Source: Pacificispira sp002696645 (GTDB taxonomy: Bacteria; Pseudomonadota; Alphaproteobacteria; UBA8366; Aestuariispiraceae). Taken from it: a stretch of 64,000 nt of DNA. Made by a program: the position numbers and the translations under genes. Shown in pieces: positions 17,338 to 25,781 of this stretch (positions within the stretch are counted from its first letter, which is position 1; each line of letters opens with the position of its first letter). The notes under the pieces were generated by a model that had not been told where the DNA came from, did no database searches, and saw only the letters and a program-made list of their open reading frames with translations. The stretch is from contig NZ_JBLZHU010000004.1 in assembly GCF_048892425.1 (NCBI RefSeq), positions 338,188-402,187 of the forward strand. Reading direction: 5' to 3'.

Positions 17338-17378
17338 CGGGCGTTCGATCCACAGGGTCGAACGCCCGTTTTCTGTTC
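17338..17378 (+). terminator. strong intrinsic terminator
   Basis: Perfect 11-bp stem CGGGCGTTCGA / TCGAACGCCCG with a 9-nt loop, followed by TTTTCTGTTC on the plus strand. It ends a plus-strand transcript that contains no recognised coding gene. Confidence 0.85.
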
Positions 17379-17521
17379 GCCGGATTCGCTGCTAACGATA
17401 TTGTGAACACCAAATAATTGCGGCTTTCACAGTAGTTGTTATCGTTAACGAAGTTGATTAAAGTCTCTGTTCAAAAACATTACAAATGCGCGGTTTTTGC
17501 GCAAAAAACTGTGGGGGGTTT

Positions 17522-18553
17522 ATGCCAGTCTGGCGCTTTAGCAGTATCATCGGCATTCTTTTTGCCCTTTCATTTGGTACTCAAGCTTCGGCCAACACAC
17601 TGGAAACAGTTCAAGACAGGGGTCTGTTGCGCTGTGGCGTCGTCAACAGTGGGGTTGGGCTTTCAGAGATCGACCTGCAAGGGCACTGGCAAGGATTTTT
17701 CCCGGATTTCTGTCGATTCATGGCAGCTGCTATTCTGGGGAATGCCGATGCTGTCGAATATATTGAGGTTAACTACGTAACGCGGTTCGAGGCCCTTAAT
17801 GCGGATGCGTTCGATGTCCTTATGGCCAATACGACCTGGACCGCCGGACGGGATATCGACCTGAAACTGGCCTTCACACATCCCCTGTTTTATGACGGCC
17901 AGGGCTTTCTTGCTCATCGATCCGTCGGCTTAGACTCTGTTGCGGATCTTATTGGCGATAAAACCTATTCCGTCTGTGTCAGCGATGGAACGACCACCAT
18001 TGAAAATCTGCGTGATCTAGTTGCCACGAACAATTTGAACCTGAAAATCATCACATTCCAGTCCGTCGAAGGTGTTTATGACGCTTTTTTTGCACGGGTA
18101 TGCGATCTGATGACACAAGACAGGGTGGCGCTGGTGTCACAGCGCTTGAACCGGGCTGCTGATCCCTCCAGTTTTGTCCTTTTCCATGACATCATTTCTA
18201 AAGAACCTCTGGGACCCGCCGTTCGGGAAAATGATCCACAATGGTATGACATCGTGCAATGGACGATTTATGCCACCATGATGGCGGAAGAAAATGGCAT
18301 CACGCAGCAAAACGTCGATACTTTTCTGAATTCCGCGGAACCGGAAATTCAGCGCCTTCTGGGTGTTGTGCCTGATATCGGCGACTCACTGGGTCTGCCC
18401 CGGGATTGGGCCTATCAGGGATTGAAACAGGTTGGCTCTTACAGCGAGATTTATGATCGCACATTAGGCAAAAACTCTTCCATGGGGCTTGAAAGAGGTT
18501 TAAATGCCCTTTGGTCAGATGGTGGTCTTTTATACACGCCACCACTGCGCTAA
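17522..18553 (+). CDS. periplasmic amino-acid-binding-type protein (AapJ/BztA-like), orphan
   Basis: 343-residue secreted solute-binding protein of the family-3 general amino acid binders. After a signal peptide (hydrophobic stretch and cleavage near TQASA) it shows TVQDRGLLRCGV, the QGHWQGFFPDFCRF lobe-1 segment, DVLMANTTWTAGRDIDL, and the SVCVSDGTTTIENL hinge, all as in AapJ. The start at 17522 is chosen because GGGGGG lies 3-8 bp upstream. No ABC permease or ATPase gene accompanies it; instead a histidine kinase with a large periplasmic sensor follows 214 bp later. It may therefore act as a sensory binding protein, or share permeases encoded elsewhere. Confidence 0.85.
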   Translation: MPVWRFSSIIGILFALSFGTQASANTLETVQDRGLLRCGVVNSGVGLSEIDLQGHWQGFFPDFCRFMAAAILGNADAVEYIEVNYVTRFEALNADAFDVLMANTTWTAGRDIDLKLAFTHPLFYDGQGFLAHRSVGLDSVADLIGDKTYSVCVSDGTTTIENLRDLVATNNLNLKIITFQSVEGVYDAFFARVCDLMTQDRVALVSQRLNRAADPSSFVLFHDIISKEPLGPAVRENDPQWYDIVQWTIYATMMAEENGITQQNVDTFLNSAEPEIQRLLGVVPDIGDSLGLPRDWAYQGLKQVGSYSEIYDRTLGKNSSMGLERGLNALWSDGGLLYTPPLR

Positions 18554-18767
18554 AGTTGGACAAATTGGCTCCATACTGCGCATTATTGTACTTTGGCGCA
18601 GGGAACAAAGAAAGAGATTGAATGCTGTGCGGGGGGGCGTTGACACGCGGGGAACGCGCGAATTTGTTCAATGCTCAGTTTTCTGTGAACCCTTTACTGT
18701 TTTCTGACTTCCCTATTTCAATGGAAATGTATTCCAGCCTTCGCGCTTGTTTTGAAAGCCGATAGAA

Positions 18768-20705
18768 ATGCGGTGGTCCCTGATTTCAGTTCGCCTGGTC
18801 ATCGCCATATCCCTTTTTGGATTGGTGACATGCGGGGCTTTGCTGACGGCAGTGCTCAGTTTTGATGACATGCGGCGCGGCTATGACCACATCGCAACGA
18901 CAACCGTCCCGGAACTGATTGCAGCGTCCCGTATTGGCCAGACAGCGCAGGCCATCGCATCCACGGCACCCGCGCTCAGTTCCGTTGAAACCCATCTGCG
19001 CAAAGAGGCGGTAAATCATCGCATCACCGACCAGATCAAACTTCTGGACGCCTATTTGAACGATTTACAGAATCTGGTTGGGGTATCAGAAACGGCCGCC
19101 AAGTTGATTGATCGTATCCGACAAAGCCGTGATGCGCTGGTGCAAAACCTGGAAACACTGGATAAAACAGTCAGTGAACGCATAACGGTTGAAGGCAGAT
19201 TGATCGAAACCTATGCCACCGCGCGGTCCATCATGGACCGCCTGCAAGAGGCGCAGGATGACGCGATCTTAGCGATGGGTTCAATTGATCTGCATGCTGA
19301 ATTGCCCGGGAACGGTACATTGCACCAGAAATGGTACCGACCAATGGAAGCAGCACTGATCAATGTCCTGGCCGTTCGCACCTTTGATTCTGATGTCCTT
19401 GTGGAACAGGCAAACGACAGGGCCGCCGGTTTTCTGGCAACCGCCCAAAACGCATCGGTGGTATTCGAACCTTATCTGACAAAGGATATGATTGAGAGAC
19501 TGCGGGGCTTAGAAGGCGAGGCACGGTGGCTGATTGAAGGGGATAGGGGGATCTTTGGTCTGGTCCGCAAACGGCTGGAATTGTTAACCAATCTCAAAGG
19601 ATTGCTGAATTCAAACATATTCCTTGCCAACCGGTTTGTCGGTTCTGTTGCAGACCTGACCTTAGTGTTGCGTGAAGATACGCTTAAAAGCTCTCTGGCA
19701 TTCAAGGAAATCGCTTATTCAAAATGGCTGATTTTACTTGGCGTGATGGGGGGAAGCATTGCGGCTGTCCTTATCCTGTCGCTCTATGTGCGCAAACGTA
19801 TTGTGCGGCGCCTGAACGCACTGCGAGATTCTCTGATCGCCCGGGTCAGCGGACAATCCGTGCCAATCCCTGTGGATGGTCAGGATGAAATCGCTGATAT
19901 TGGACAGGCCGCCGCTTACTTCGCCGAAGCGGTCGCAGAGCGAGAGCAAAGCCTGTATCGATCAAAGGAAGAAGCAGAGCACCTCGCCCGGGAAGCGGAG
20001 GCCGCCAATCGCGCAAAATCCGTATTTCTGGCAAATATGAGCCACGAATTGCGCACCCCCCTGAATGCCATCATCGGGTTTTCAGAACTGATTGGCAGCG
20101 GCCAGATTAAACAGAACCGCAATCAGGAATATGCAATGGATATCAATGACAGCGGTCGCCACCTGCTGGAACTGATCAATCAATTGCTGGACTATTCCAA
20201 AATCGAAGCAGGCGAACGTGATCTAGCCATGCGGGCGATCAATGCGTCAGAAGAACTGACATCGCTGGAAAAACTGATTCACCAACCCTTGGAGCGCCGG
20301 AATCTGACAATTGCCAATATGCTGGATCCAGACCTGATGGTTTGGGCTGATCGCACTGCCTTCAGGCAGGTCCTGCTGAATCTATTGACCAATTCCTGTA
20401 AATTCGCCTACGAACATTCCACAATCACCGTTAGCGCCACCACGGAAAATGGCATGGTCGCCATTGAAATTGCTGATCGTGGAATTGGCATTGGTGAAAC
20501 CCACCTAGCCAGGGTCATGCAACCTTTTCATCAAGAGACGGAAACCTATATTCGCCCGTCGGGCGGCACAGGTCTGGGTCTGGCAATCGTCGAATCTCTG
20601 GTTCAGATGCATGGTGGCGTCGTGACGTTGACCAGCGAGAAAGGGATTGGCACATCGGTTACGGTACAGTTCCAATTGGCGCAAACCGATATACCACCAG
20701 CCTAA
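18768..20705 (+). CDS. sensor histidine kinase (TorS-like sensor region)
   Basis: 645-residue membrane kinase. A first transmembrane helix at about 9-31 is followed by a ~290-residue mostly helical periplasmic region of the kind found in TorS, a second helix near 321-343, HAMP, a coiled coil, and a HisKA domain with the phosphorylated His426 in ANMSHELRTPLNAIIGFSEL. The HATPase has an N box (NLLTNSCKFA), DRGIGIG and GTGLGLAI. No receiver or Hpt domain and no adjacent response regulator, so its partner is elsewhere. The upstream binding-protein gene suggests a TorT/TorS-like pair; that is inference. The 213 bp upstream hold no gene. Confidence 0.92.
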   Translation: MRWSLISVRLVIAISLFGLVTCGALLTAVLSFDDMRRGYDHIATTTVPELIAASRIGQTAQAIASTAPALSSVETHLRKEAVNHRITDQIKLLDAYLNDLQNLVGVSETAAKLIDRIRQSRDALVQNLETLDKTVSERITVEGRLIETYATARSIMDRLQEAQDDAILAMGSIDLHAELPGNGTLHQKWYRPMEAALINVLAVRTFDSDVLVEQANDRAAGFLATAQNASVVFEPYLTKDMIERLRGLEGEARWLIEGDRGIFGLVRKRLELLTNLKGLLNSNIFLANRFVGSVADLTLVLREDTLKSSLAFKEIAYSKWLILLGVMGGSIAAVLILSLYVRKRIVRRLNALRDSLIARVSGQSVPIPVDGQDEIADIGQAAAYFAEAVAEREQSLYRSKEEAEHLAREAEAANRAKSVFLANMSHELRTPLNAIIGFSELIGSGQIKQNRNQEYAMDINDSGRHLLELINQLLDYSKIEAGERDLAMRAINASEELTSLEKLIHQPLERRNLTIANMLDPDLMVWADRTAFRQVLLNLLTNSCKFAYEHSTITVSATTENGMVAIEIADRGIGIGETHLARVMQPFHQETETYIRPSGGTGLGLAIVESLVQMHGGVVTLTSEKGIGTSVTVQFQLAQTDIPPA

Positions 20706-20741
20706 AGCATCATGTGCTCGCAAACGCTCACACATAATGCT
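20706..20741. repeat. palindromic gene-end repeat, copy 1
   Basis: Imperfect inverted repeat AGCATCATGTG ... CACATAATGCT beginning directly after the kinase stop codon. It is related in inverted orientation to the palindrome overlapping the sucB stop at 47385-47416 (shared cores AGCATCATG, CTCACACA and ATGCTCTAA). It may act as a transcript-end hairpin or be a dispersed repeat family. Confidence 0.6.
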
Positions 20742-20804
20742 CTAACCATTTGTGTTTTCAGCAAATACGTCGTCGCACACAGATCCGTTCGCGCAGGTTT
20801 TTCT

Positions 20805-21725
20805 CTAACCAACTCTACCCATCTCCGCGCGGATTGCACACCACAGACCCACCAGGATTGGAACGCCGCCCAAAAGGGTCATTGCCGGGATTGCTTCGTT
20901 AAAATAGACCAATCCCAGAAAGCCGCCGATGATCGGCTCCCCCAACAGGCAAATCGCTACAAAAATGGGGGAAACCCGACCCAGGGAATGATTGTACGAT
21001 GTGTGACCGATCACCTGGCTGACAAGGCCTAATGCCAAAATCGCCAACCATGCCTGTTGCCCCAGACCGGACACCGAAACGCCCATAACCAGGCCTGCGA
21101 TGATCAGCGTGACAGCGGCACTGCCATAACACAGCGTCACGTACTGACTGGTTTCCAGATACTGACGGACATGTTTTCCAATCATCAGATAGCCCGCCAT
21201 GGCCATGCCCCCCAGCGTGGCAAGGCACAGACCGACAGGATCCCCTTGTGGATTTCTAAGCCCGTCCCACCCGATCAGGGTCAATCCTACAAGGCATAAC
21301 AGAATCCCGATCAGCACCCCGTTTGGCGGTCGCCCGCGACCAAGTGCTGTTTCAGCCACGACCACCCAAATCGGTGACAGGCTGACCAACAAAGCGCTTT
21401 CAGCAATAGTCAGGCGTTGGACAGATTCAATCCAGCTTGCGAAATGCACGGCCAGAAACAGGCCGGACACTAAAGAAAAACCGATCAACACCAAGCCTGA
21501 TGGCCGCACGGCACGGACCGATCCACGCATTCCATACAAGGCAAAGGGCAGAAAAACCAATGTCGCAATTCCAACCCGCGCCGCGGCAATCAGCAAGGCC
21601 GGCGCATCCCCCGCCAATCGCACAAAGATAACACCGTGACTGACTGCCGCCAGTCCGATCAGCGCAACCAGCACCATCATGCCACGATGGGGCTGAAGCA
21701 TCGGGCTGTTAACCGGGCCTGTCAT
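20805..21725 (-). CDS. EamA-family DMT transporter
   Basis: 306-residue inner-membrane protein with ten predicted helices in two EamA repeats (the first around residues 18-140, the second from about 160). Segments such as FVRLAGDAPALLIAAARV and ALLVSLSPIWVVVAETALG in repeat 1, and ICLLGEPIIGGFLGLVYFNE in repeat 2, match the drug/metabolite transporter superfamily. Substrate unknown; such proteins often export amino acids or metabolites. Last gene of a leftward run, 9 bp after the 3-hydroxybutyryl-CoA dehydrogenase. Confidence 0.9.
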   Translation of the reverse strand: MTGPVNSPMLQPHRGMMVLVALIGLAAVSHGVIFVRLAGDAPALLIAAARVGIATLVFLPFALYGMRGSVRAVRPSGLVLIGFSLVSGLFLAVHFASWIESVQRLTIAESALLVSLSPIWVVVAETALGRGRPPNGVLIGILLCLVGLTLIGWDGLRNPQGDPVGLCLATLGGMAMAGYLMIGKHVRQYLETSQYVTLCYGSAAVTLIIAGLVMGVSVSGLGQQAWLAILALGLVSQVIGHTSYNHSLGRVSPIFVAICLLGEPIIGGFLGLVYFNEAIPAMTLLGGVPILVGLWCAIRAEMGRVG

Positions 21726-21734
21726 TTGTCAGGG

Positions 21735-22607
21735 TCAACGTGTCGGGCGGGGAATATCTTCCGCATAATCATAGAAACCCCGCCCGGTTTTGACACCCAA
21801 CCAGCCCGCCTCGACATATTTGACCAACAGGGGACAGGGGCGGTACTTCGCATCCGCCAGATCCGCATGCAACACGGACAGGATCGCAAAACACGTATCC
21901 AATCCGATGAAATCAGCAAGCTCCAATGGCCCAAGGGGATGGCGCGTCCCCAGCTTCATGGCGGTATCAATGGCGGTTACACTGCCTACCCCCTCATACA
22001 GCGTGTAAATCGCCTCATTGATCATCGGCAGTAAAATACGGTTGACGATAAAGCCTGGAAAATCCTCTGATACGGCAACAGTTTTGCCCAAGGCCTCTGC
22101 ATAGGATTTAAACTTTTCAAAAGTTTCATCTTTTGTCGCCAGTCCCCGCACCAGTTCCACCAGCGGCACTGATGGAACTGGATTCATGAAATGACAGCCG
22201 CAGAAGCGATCCGGGCGGTCCGTAATTGCCGCCAACCGCGTGATGGAAATCGAAGACGTATTGGTCGCCAGATAGGCCTGATCACTCATTGCCGCCGTCG
22301 CGGATTTCAGGATATCGCGTTTGACCTCTTCATTCTCTGTGGCGGATTCAATCACCATTTCGCAATCAGACAGCATCCCATAGTCTGTGCCAGTCTGAAT
22401 AAGCGCAAGGGCCGGGGCGATTTCCGCCGCATCAATCAGGCCACGCCGTGCCTGTTTGTCCATGGACTCCTTGATTTTCTCCAGTGCGATGGACAATGCA
22501 TCCTGTGAAATGTCCAATAAGCGCACTTTTGCACCGGCTAAGGCAGAGACATGGGCGATCCCATGACCCATCTGACCTGCACCGATGACGCCGATGGTCT
22601 TAAACAT
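21735..22607 (-). CDS. 3-hydroxybutyryl-CoA dehydrogenase
   Basis: 290-residue NAD-dependent short-chain 3-hydroxyacyl-CoA dehydrogenase. The N-terminal Rossmann fold has GAGQMGHGIAHVSAL; the catalytic His lies in HFMNPVPSVPLVE, and the C-terminal domain contains FIVNRILLPMINEA and GTRHPLGPLELADFIGLD. It interconverts acetoacetyl-CoA and 3-hydroxybutyryl-CoA, for PHB, butyrate or ring-cleavage product metabolism. AAAGGAG about 9 bp upstream of ATG fixes the start. No thiolase or crotonase is adjacent, so the pathway is not set by context. Confidence 0.93.
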   Translation of the reverse strand: MFKTIGVIGAGQMGHGIAHVSALAGAKVRLLDISQDALSIALEKIKESMDKQARRGLIDAAEIAPALALIQTGTDYGMLSDCEMVIESATENEEVKRDILKSATAAMSDQAYLATNTSSISITRLAAITDRPDRFCGCHFMNPVPSVPLVELVRGLATKDETFEKFKSYAEALGKTVAVSEDFPGFIVNRILLPMINEAIYTLYEGVGSVTAIDTAMKLGTRHPLGPLELADFIGLDTCFAILSVLHADLADAKYRPCPLLVKYVEAGWLGVKTGRGFYDYAEDIPRPTR

Positions 22608-22705
22608 CGCCGTCTCCTTTCCCGCATGGCTGGCCGCCCCTCGTTTCGGGGGCGGTCCTTATGTTGCAGTGCAACTTTGAGCCGGACAGCTGCATTATGC
22701 AAGTG

Positions 22706-23503
22706 TCATAGTGTAAACAACCGTCCCCATTGCGCCAATTGATCCTGAATACCGGCAAGCCTCAGGCTGTGCCAGGCAAGAACTTGATTGGATGATAGGA
22801 CGGGTTTGCCCAATTCCGCTTCCAGCGACGCAATAGCATCGGCCAATCGAACGCTGGTGCAGGAGACAAAAACGCAATCGACATCGTCGCGCTTGCCTAA
22901 AGCCAAGACGGCCCGGCGCAGACTGTCTGTCGTGATGCAGGCTACGATATTGTCATCGGGTTCATTGAAGGACCCGAAGACAGGAACTGTGTAGCCCCGT
23001 GCCTCTATATATCCACGCACAAGCTCGTTTACGTCACGCGTATAGGGGGTCAATACAGCAATTCGGCAGACATCCAACGAGTCGAATGCCGCAAAGGCAG
23101 CCGTTATTGGAGTATTGGGTCGCGCTTCCGGACGACCCTTTTTGATTTGACCGAAGACCCGATCTTCACCCAACACGATGCTGGCCGACGTGCAGGCATA
23201 GGCCAGCACGTCCAAGTGCGCATCGGGCAAAATAAGTGCGGCCTGACTGGCGATGGTGTCTTCCATCGCAGCCAGGGTTGTCGGCGTTATGATGGCTGAA
23301 CTAGCAATACGGGTGAAATGGACCGCCACGCCGGGCTGGGCAACCATCTCCCAGAATTCATGCTCTACGGTGTGATCGCTGGCCAGAACCACGGCGCCAA
23401 TACGGGCGCGTGCAGCCAGACCGGCGCTCGCTTGAAAGGGAAAATCAATAAAGGACCTGTCTGGAGCATCCACCAGCGACTCATCCACCAGCGACTCGGG
23501 CAC
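22706..23503 (-). CDS. Asp/Glu racemase / maleate isomerase-family protein (EutA-like)
   Basis: About 265 residues, in the cysteine-pair racemase superfamily (aspartate/glutamate racemase, maleate isomerase, arylmalonate decarboxylase). The two catalytic cysteines are in LAYACTSAS and VFVSCTSVRLAD, and the opening strand RIGAVVLASDHTVEHEFW matches the maleate-isomerase/EutA subgroup; EutA is encoded with ectoine-degradation genes. Here no ectoine hydrolase is visible, so the substrate is open. Starts with GTG; the first ~15 residues are an imperfect duplication (ESLVDESLVDA, 15-bp DNA repeat) and may be untranslated. A GC-rich hairpin (22630-22654) lies after the gene. Confidence 0.8.
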   Translation of the reverse strand: MPESLVDESLVDAPDRSFIDFPFQASAGLAARARIGAVVLASDHTVEHEFWEMVAQPGVAVHFTRIASSAIITPTTLAAMEDTIASQAALILPDAHLDVLAYACTSASIVLGEDRVFGQIKKGRPEARPNTPITAAFAAFDSLDVCRIAVLTPYTRDVNELVRGYIEARGYTVPVFGSFNEPDDNIVACITTDSLRRAVLALGKRDDVDCVFVSCTSVRLADAIASLEAELGKPVLSSNQVLAWHSLRLAGIQDQLAQWGRLFTL

Positions 23504-23547
23504 CCTACACCCCCTTCCCCACGGACTGGATCAACGATCCACTGCCG

Positions 23548-23859
23548 CTATTGTTTGACCCGCGACGGGCGACGGGTCATGCCTTCAGGCACTTCTTCCG
23601 ACTTACTATCGATGAACACACGCTGCCAAACCATCGCCCCTTTGTCGGATTTCACCAGCATCCAAGTGCGCCCAAAGGCCGTATCGACCATTAATGTCCC
23701 AGGTTTGCCATCAATAGTCGTCGGCATGGTCAAATACCGACCAGGCGCGGTCAAAGACGCCCCGTCGTCCGATGATTGCGCCACAGCAATCCCTGAAAAG
23801 GTTAAGGACCCAACCAATAAACCTGTCACCAAGGCAGCAGTTTTCAAAAAGCGCATCAT
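23548..23859 (-). CDS. small exported protein of unknown function
   Basis: About 103 residues with a signal peptide (MMRFLKTAALVTGLLVGSLT, cleavage near GIAVAQ). The mature ~80 residues (LTAPGRYLTMPTTIDGKPG, DTAFGRTWMLVKSDKGAMVW) are probably one small beta domain; no family recognised. The start at 23859 is chosen because GGAGGG lies 9 bp upstream; two upstream in-frame ATGs either overlap this site or lack one. It sits between the LysE exporter and the EutA-like gene on the same strand. Confidence 0.6.
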   Translation of the reverse strand: MMRFLKTAALVTGLLVGSLTFSGIAVAQSSDDGASLTAPGRYLTMPTTIDGKPGTLMVDTAFGRTWMLVKSDKGAMVWQRVFIDSKSEEVPEGMTRRPSRVKQ

Positions 23860-23963
23860 TGTGAACATCCCTCCAAACAAGATCATTTCGCACCAACAAT
23901 CCGATGCGCTATCGGCACTGTACAGCGCAGAACGCTTGGGGGGAAGCATCTATGCGAAGGTCT

Positions 23964-24599
23964 TTATACAGGACGGCGGGCCAGGGCCAACCCGATGCCC
24001 GTCGCCAATAATAAAGTCCCCGTGATGCGGGCGCGCAGCACGGCCCGTTTCGCATCCATCAGATAGGGTCGAATACGCCCGGACATCAGGGCATAACTAC
24101 CGTCCAACAAAATGGCCACGCCAATAAAGCTTGCCGTCATGATCACAACCTGTGGGGCTGGCGGCAATCCAGCGTCGATGAATTGCGGAAAGAAGGCGAT
24201 GTAAAACACGATGGTTTTGGGATTGGTCAACCCGGTCAGGAAGCCATGTATGAACGTCCGCTTGAACGATTTCCGCCGGTTCGCCTTGGCATCCTGCAAA
24301 ACCGCCGCTGAGGATCGCCATTCCTTGATACCCAGGTAAATCAGATAGGCAGCACCCACCCATCGCACAATATCGAACAGTTCCGACATCAGCGTCAGGG
24401 CGGCGGTAAGACCGATCGCGCCCGCTATCAGTAATATCGCGGTCCCGAAATTCGCCCCCAGGCTGGTGCTGATACCATAGCGGGTACCATGCTTCAGGCT
24501 ATTGGCAATAACCAGGGTCACGACGGGCCCAGGCATCAGAACCAGAAGTGCCGAAGCAAGCAGAAACGCACTGAACAATTCGATATTTAGGACTTCCAT
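23964..24599 (-). CDS. LysE/RhtB-family amino acid exporter
   Basis: 211-residue membrane protein with six predicted helices. The N-terminal LMPGPVVTLVIANSLKHGTRYG is the LysE-family signature (PGP followed by the GxxxG-type segment), and GFLTGLTNPKTIVFYIAFFPQF is the second conserved block. It likely exports an amino acid or a related cation or homoserine-like compound. It begins 3 bp after the DadA-like oxidase, suggesting that the oxidase and exporter handle a shared amine or amino acid (inference). Confidence 0.92.
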   Translation of the reverse strand: MEVLNIELFSAFLLASALLVLMPGPVVTLVIANSLKHGTRYGISTSLGANFGTAILLIAGAIGLTAALTLMSELFDIVRWVGAAYLIYLGIKEWRSSAAVLQDAKANRRKSFKRTFIHGFLTGLTNPKTIVFYIAFFPQFIDAGLPPAPQVVIMTASFIGVAILLDGSYALMSGRIRPYLMDAKRAVLRARITGTLLLATGIGLALARRPV

Positions 24600-24602
24600 G
24601 AT

Positions 24603-25781
24603 CTATATTACCTCTGTTTCTTCCAGCGGCCGCCCTGCCGCAATGCGTTCATATCCAAAAACGGATAAATCGATGCTGCGATATGCTCCATGGGTTATCA
24701 TTTCCGCAATTCCACGCCCGACCGCAGGGGATTGCTGCATGCCATGCCCGCTGAACCCATTAGCAAAATAGAAATTCGTAAGGTCTGGATGGGGCCCTAG
24801 AATGGAATTGGCATCCAGCAAGCACATCGCATAATGACAGCCCCAGGCAGAAACCTGCCGGATGGCCTCAAAGGCGGGCACCCGATGCGCCAATGTGGGC
24901 CACAGATATTCTTCAAACTGATCATAGGCGACATCAAAGTCGGTGTTCTCTGGATCCTCTTCCCCGGGATTTGGGGAGCGACCGCACAGGAACCCCTTCC
25001 CTTCTGCCCGAAAATACGTGCCCGAACTATCAATCACCAACAGGTCTTGCGGCACTGGATCGCGGCTTTCACAGTAGAAAACACAGCGCTTGCGGGGAGA
25101 GACCGGAAGGTCCGCAATCCCTGCCATGTCCGCCACCCATCGGGCTCGGCCTCCGGCTGCATTTACAAAGGCACCGGCGGGCACAACTTCCCCCATGTTT
25201 GTAACCGCCGCAGTCAGGCGTCCGCCTTCACGCTTAAACCCTGTGACTTCCGCCTCGCGATATACGACCCCCATTGAAATGGCCTTTTTCCGAAAGGCGC
25301 GGGTCAAGGCATAGCCGTCGAACCATCCCTCTCGCGACAAACCGACATGGGCAACGACCAGATCCTGAGCGTTCAACCAGGGAAACTTCTTTGCAATGGC
25401 ATCGGGCCCGACAAATCGATCCACTTCAGCGCCACTGTCACGCTGAATGGTCAGAATTTTGTCAAAAGCCCCCTGCTGAGACTCATCGCCTAGAAACAAA
25501 TACCGGCCTTCATGAAACTGGATGTCAGGGGCGTCGCCCTCAATCCCCAAATGATAGCCAACCTGGGTTAGGAAATCATAGCCATAGCGGGAGATGGCGA
25601 TGTTCTCCGGTGTTGAAAATTGCTGACGGATCGATGCGACAGACCGGGCAGATGTGGAAAATTCATAGCTGGGATCCCGCTCGAACACCGTCACGGTGCC
25701 TTGAAAATCAGGGTCCAGTGCAAGAAAATACGCTATTGCACTGCCAATCACGCCCCCACCAACGATTACAACGTCCGGCAT
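24603..25781 (-). CDS. FAD-dependent oxidoreductase (DadA/glycine oxidase-like)
   Basis: 392-residue flavoenzyme of the D-amino-acid dehydrogenase/sarcosine oxidase family. The N-terminal FAD-binding fold begins PDVVIVGGGVIGSAIAYFLA; ATRSV/R-type arginine segment (TSARSVASIRQQF), GAFVNAAGGRARWVADMAG and NFYFANGFSGHGMQQSPAVG are family landmarks. It would oxidise an amine or N-substituted amino acid to an imine. Its ATG overlaps the stop codon of the upstream TPP enzyme (TGATG), so the two are translationally coupled. Substrate unknown. Confidence 0.9.
   Translation of the reverse strand: MPDVVIVGGGVIGSAIAYFLALDPDFQGTVTVFERDPSYEFSTSARSVASIRQQFSTPENIAISRYGYDFLTQVGYHLGIEGDAPDIQFHEGRYLFLGDESQQGAFDKILTIQRDSGAEVDRFVGPDAIAKKFPWLNAQDLVVAHVGLSREGWFDGYALTRAFRKKAISMGVVYREAEVTGFKREGGRLTAAVTNMGEVVPAGAFVNAAGGRARWVADMAGIADLPVSPRKRCVFYCESRDPVPQDLLVIDSSGTYFRAEGKGFLCGRSPNPGEEDPENTDFDVAYDQFEEYLWPTLAHRVPAFEAIRQVSAWGCHYAMCLLDANSILGPHPDLTNFYFANGFSGHGMQQSPAVGRGIAEMITHGAYRSIDLSVFGYERIAAGRPLEETEVI

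Noticed and set aside
16741..17378. Permuted two-piece tmRNA (a frame with NNARRFE-like codons at 16808 and GCTGTGGCAGCA at 17164 hinted at a tag)
   Set aside because: The tag does not read as a continuous peptide ending in alanines plus stop, and no tRNA-like acceptor domain was found.
16741..17378. RNase P RNA, SRP RNA or cobalamin riboswitch
   Set aside because: The GAGGAAAGTCC core, the CAGGTCCGGAAGGAAGCAG core and the riboswitch B12 box are absent on both strands.
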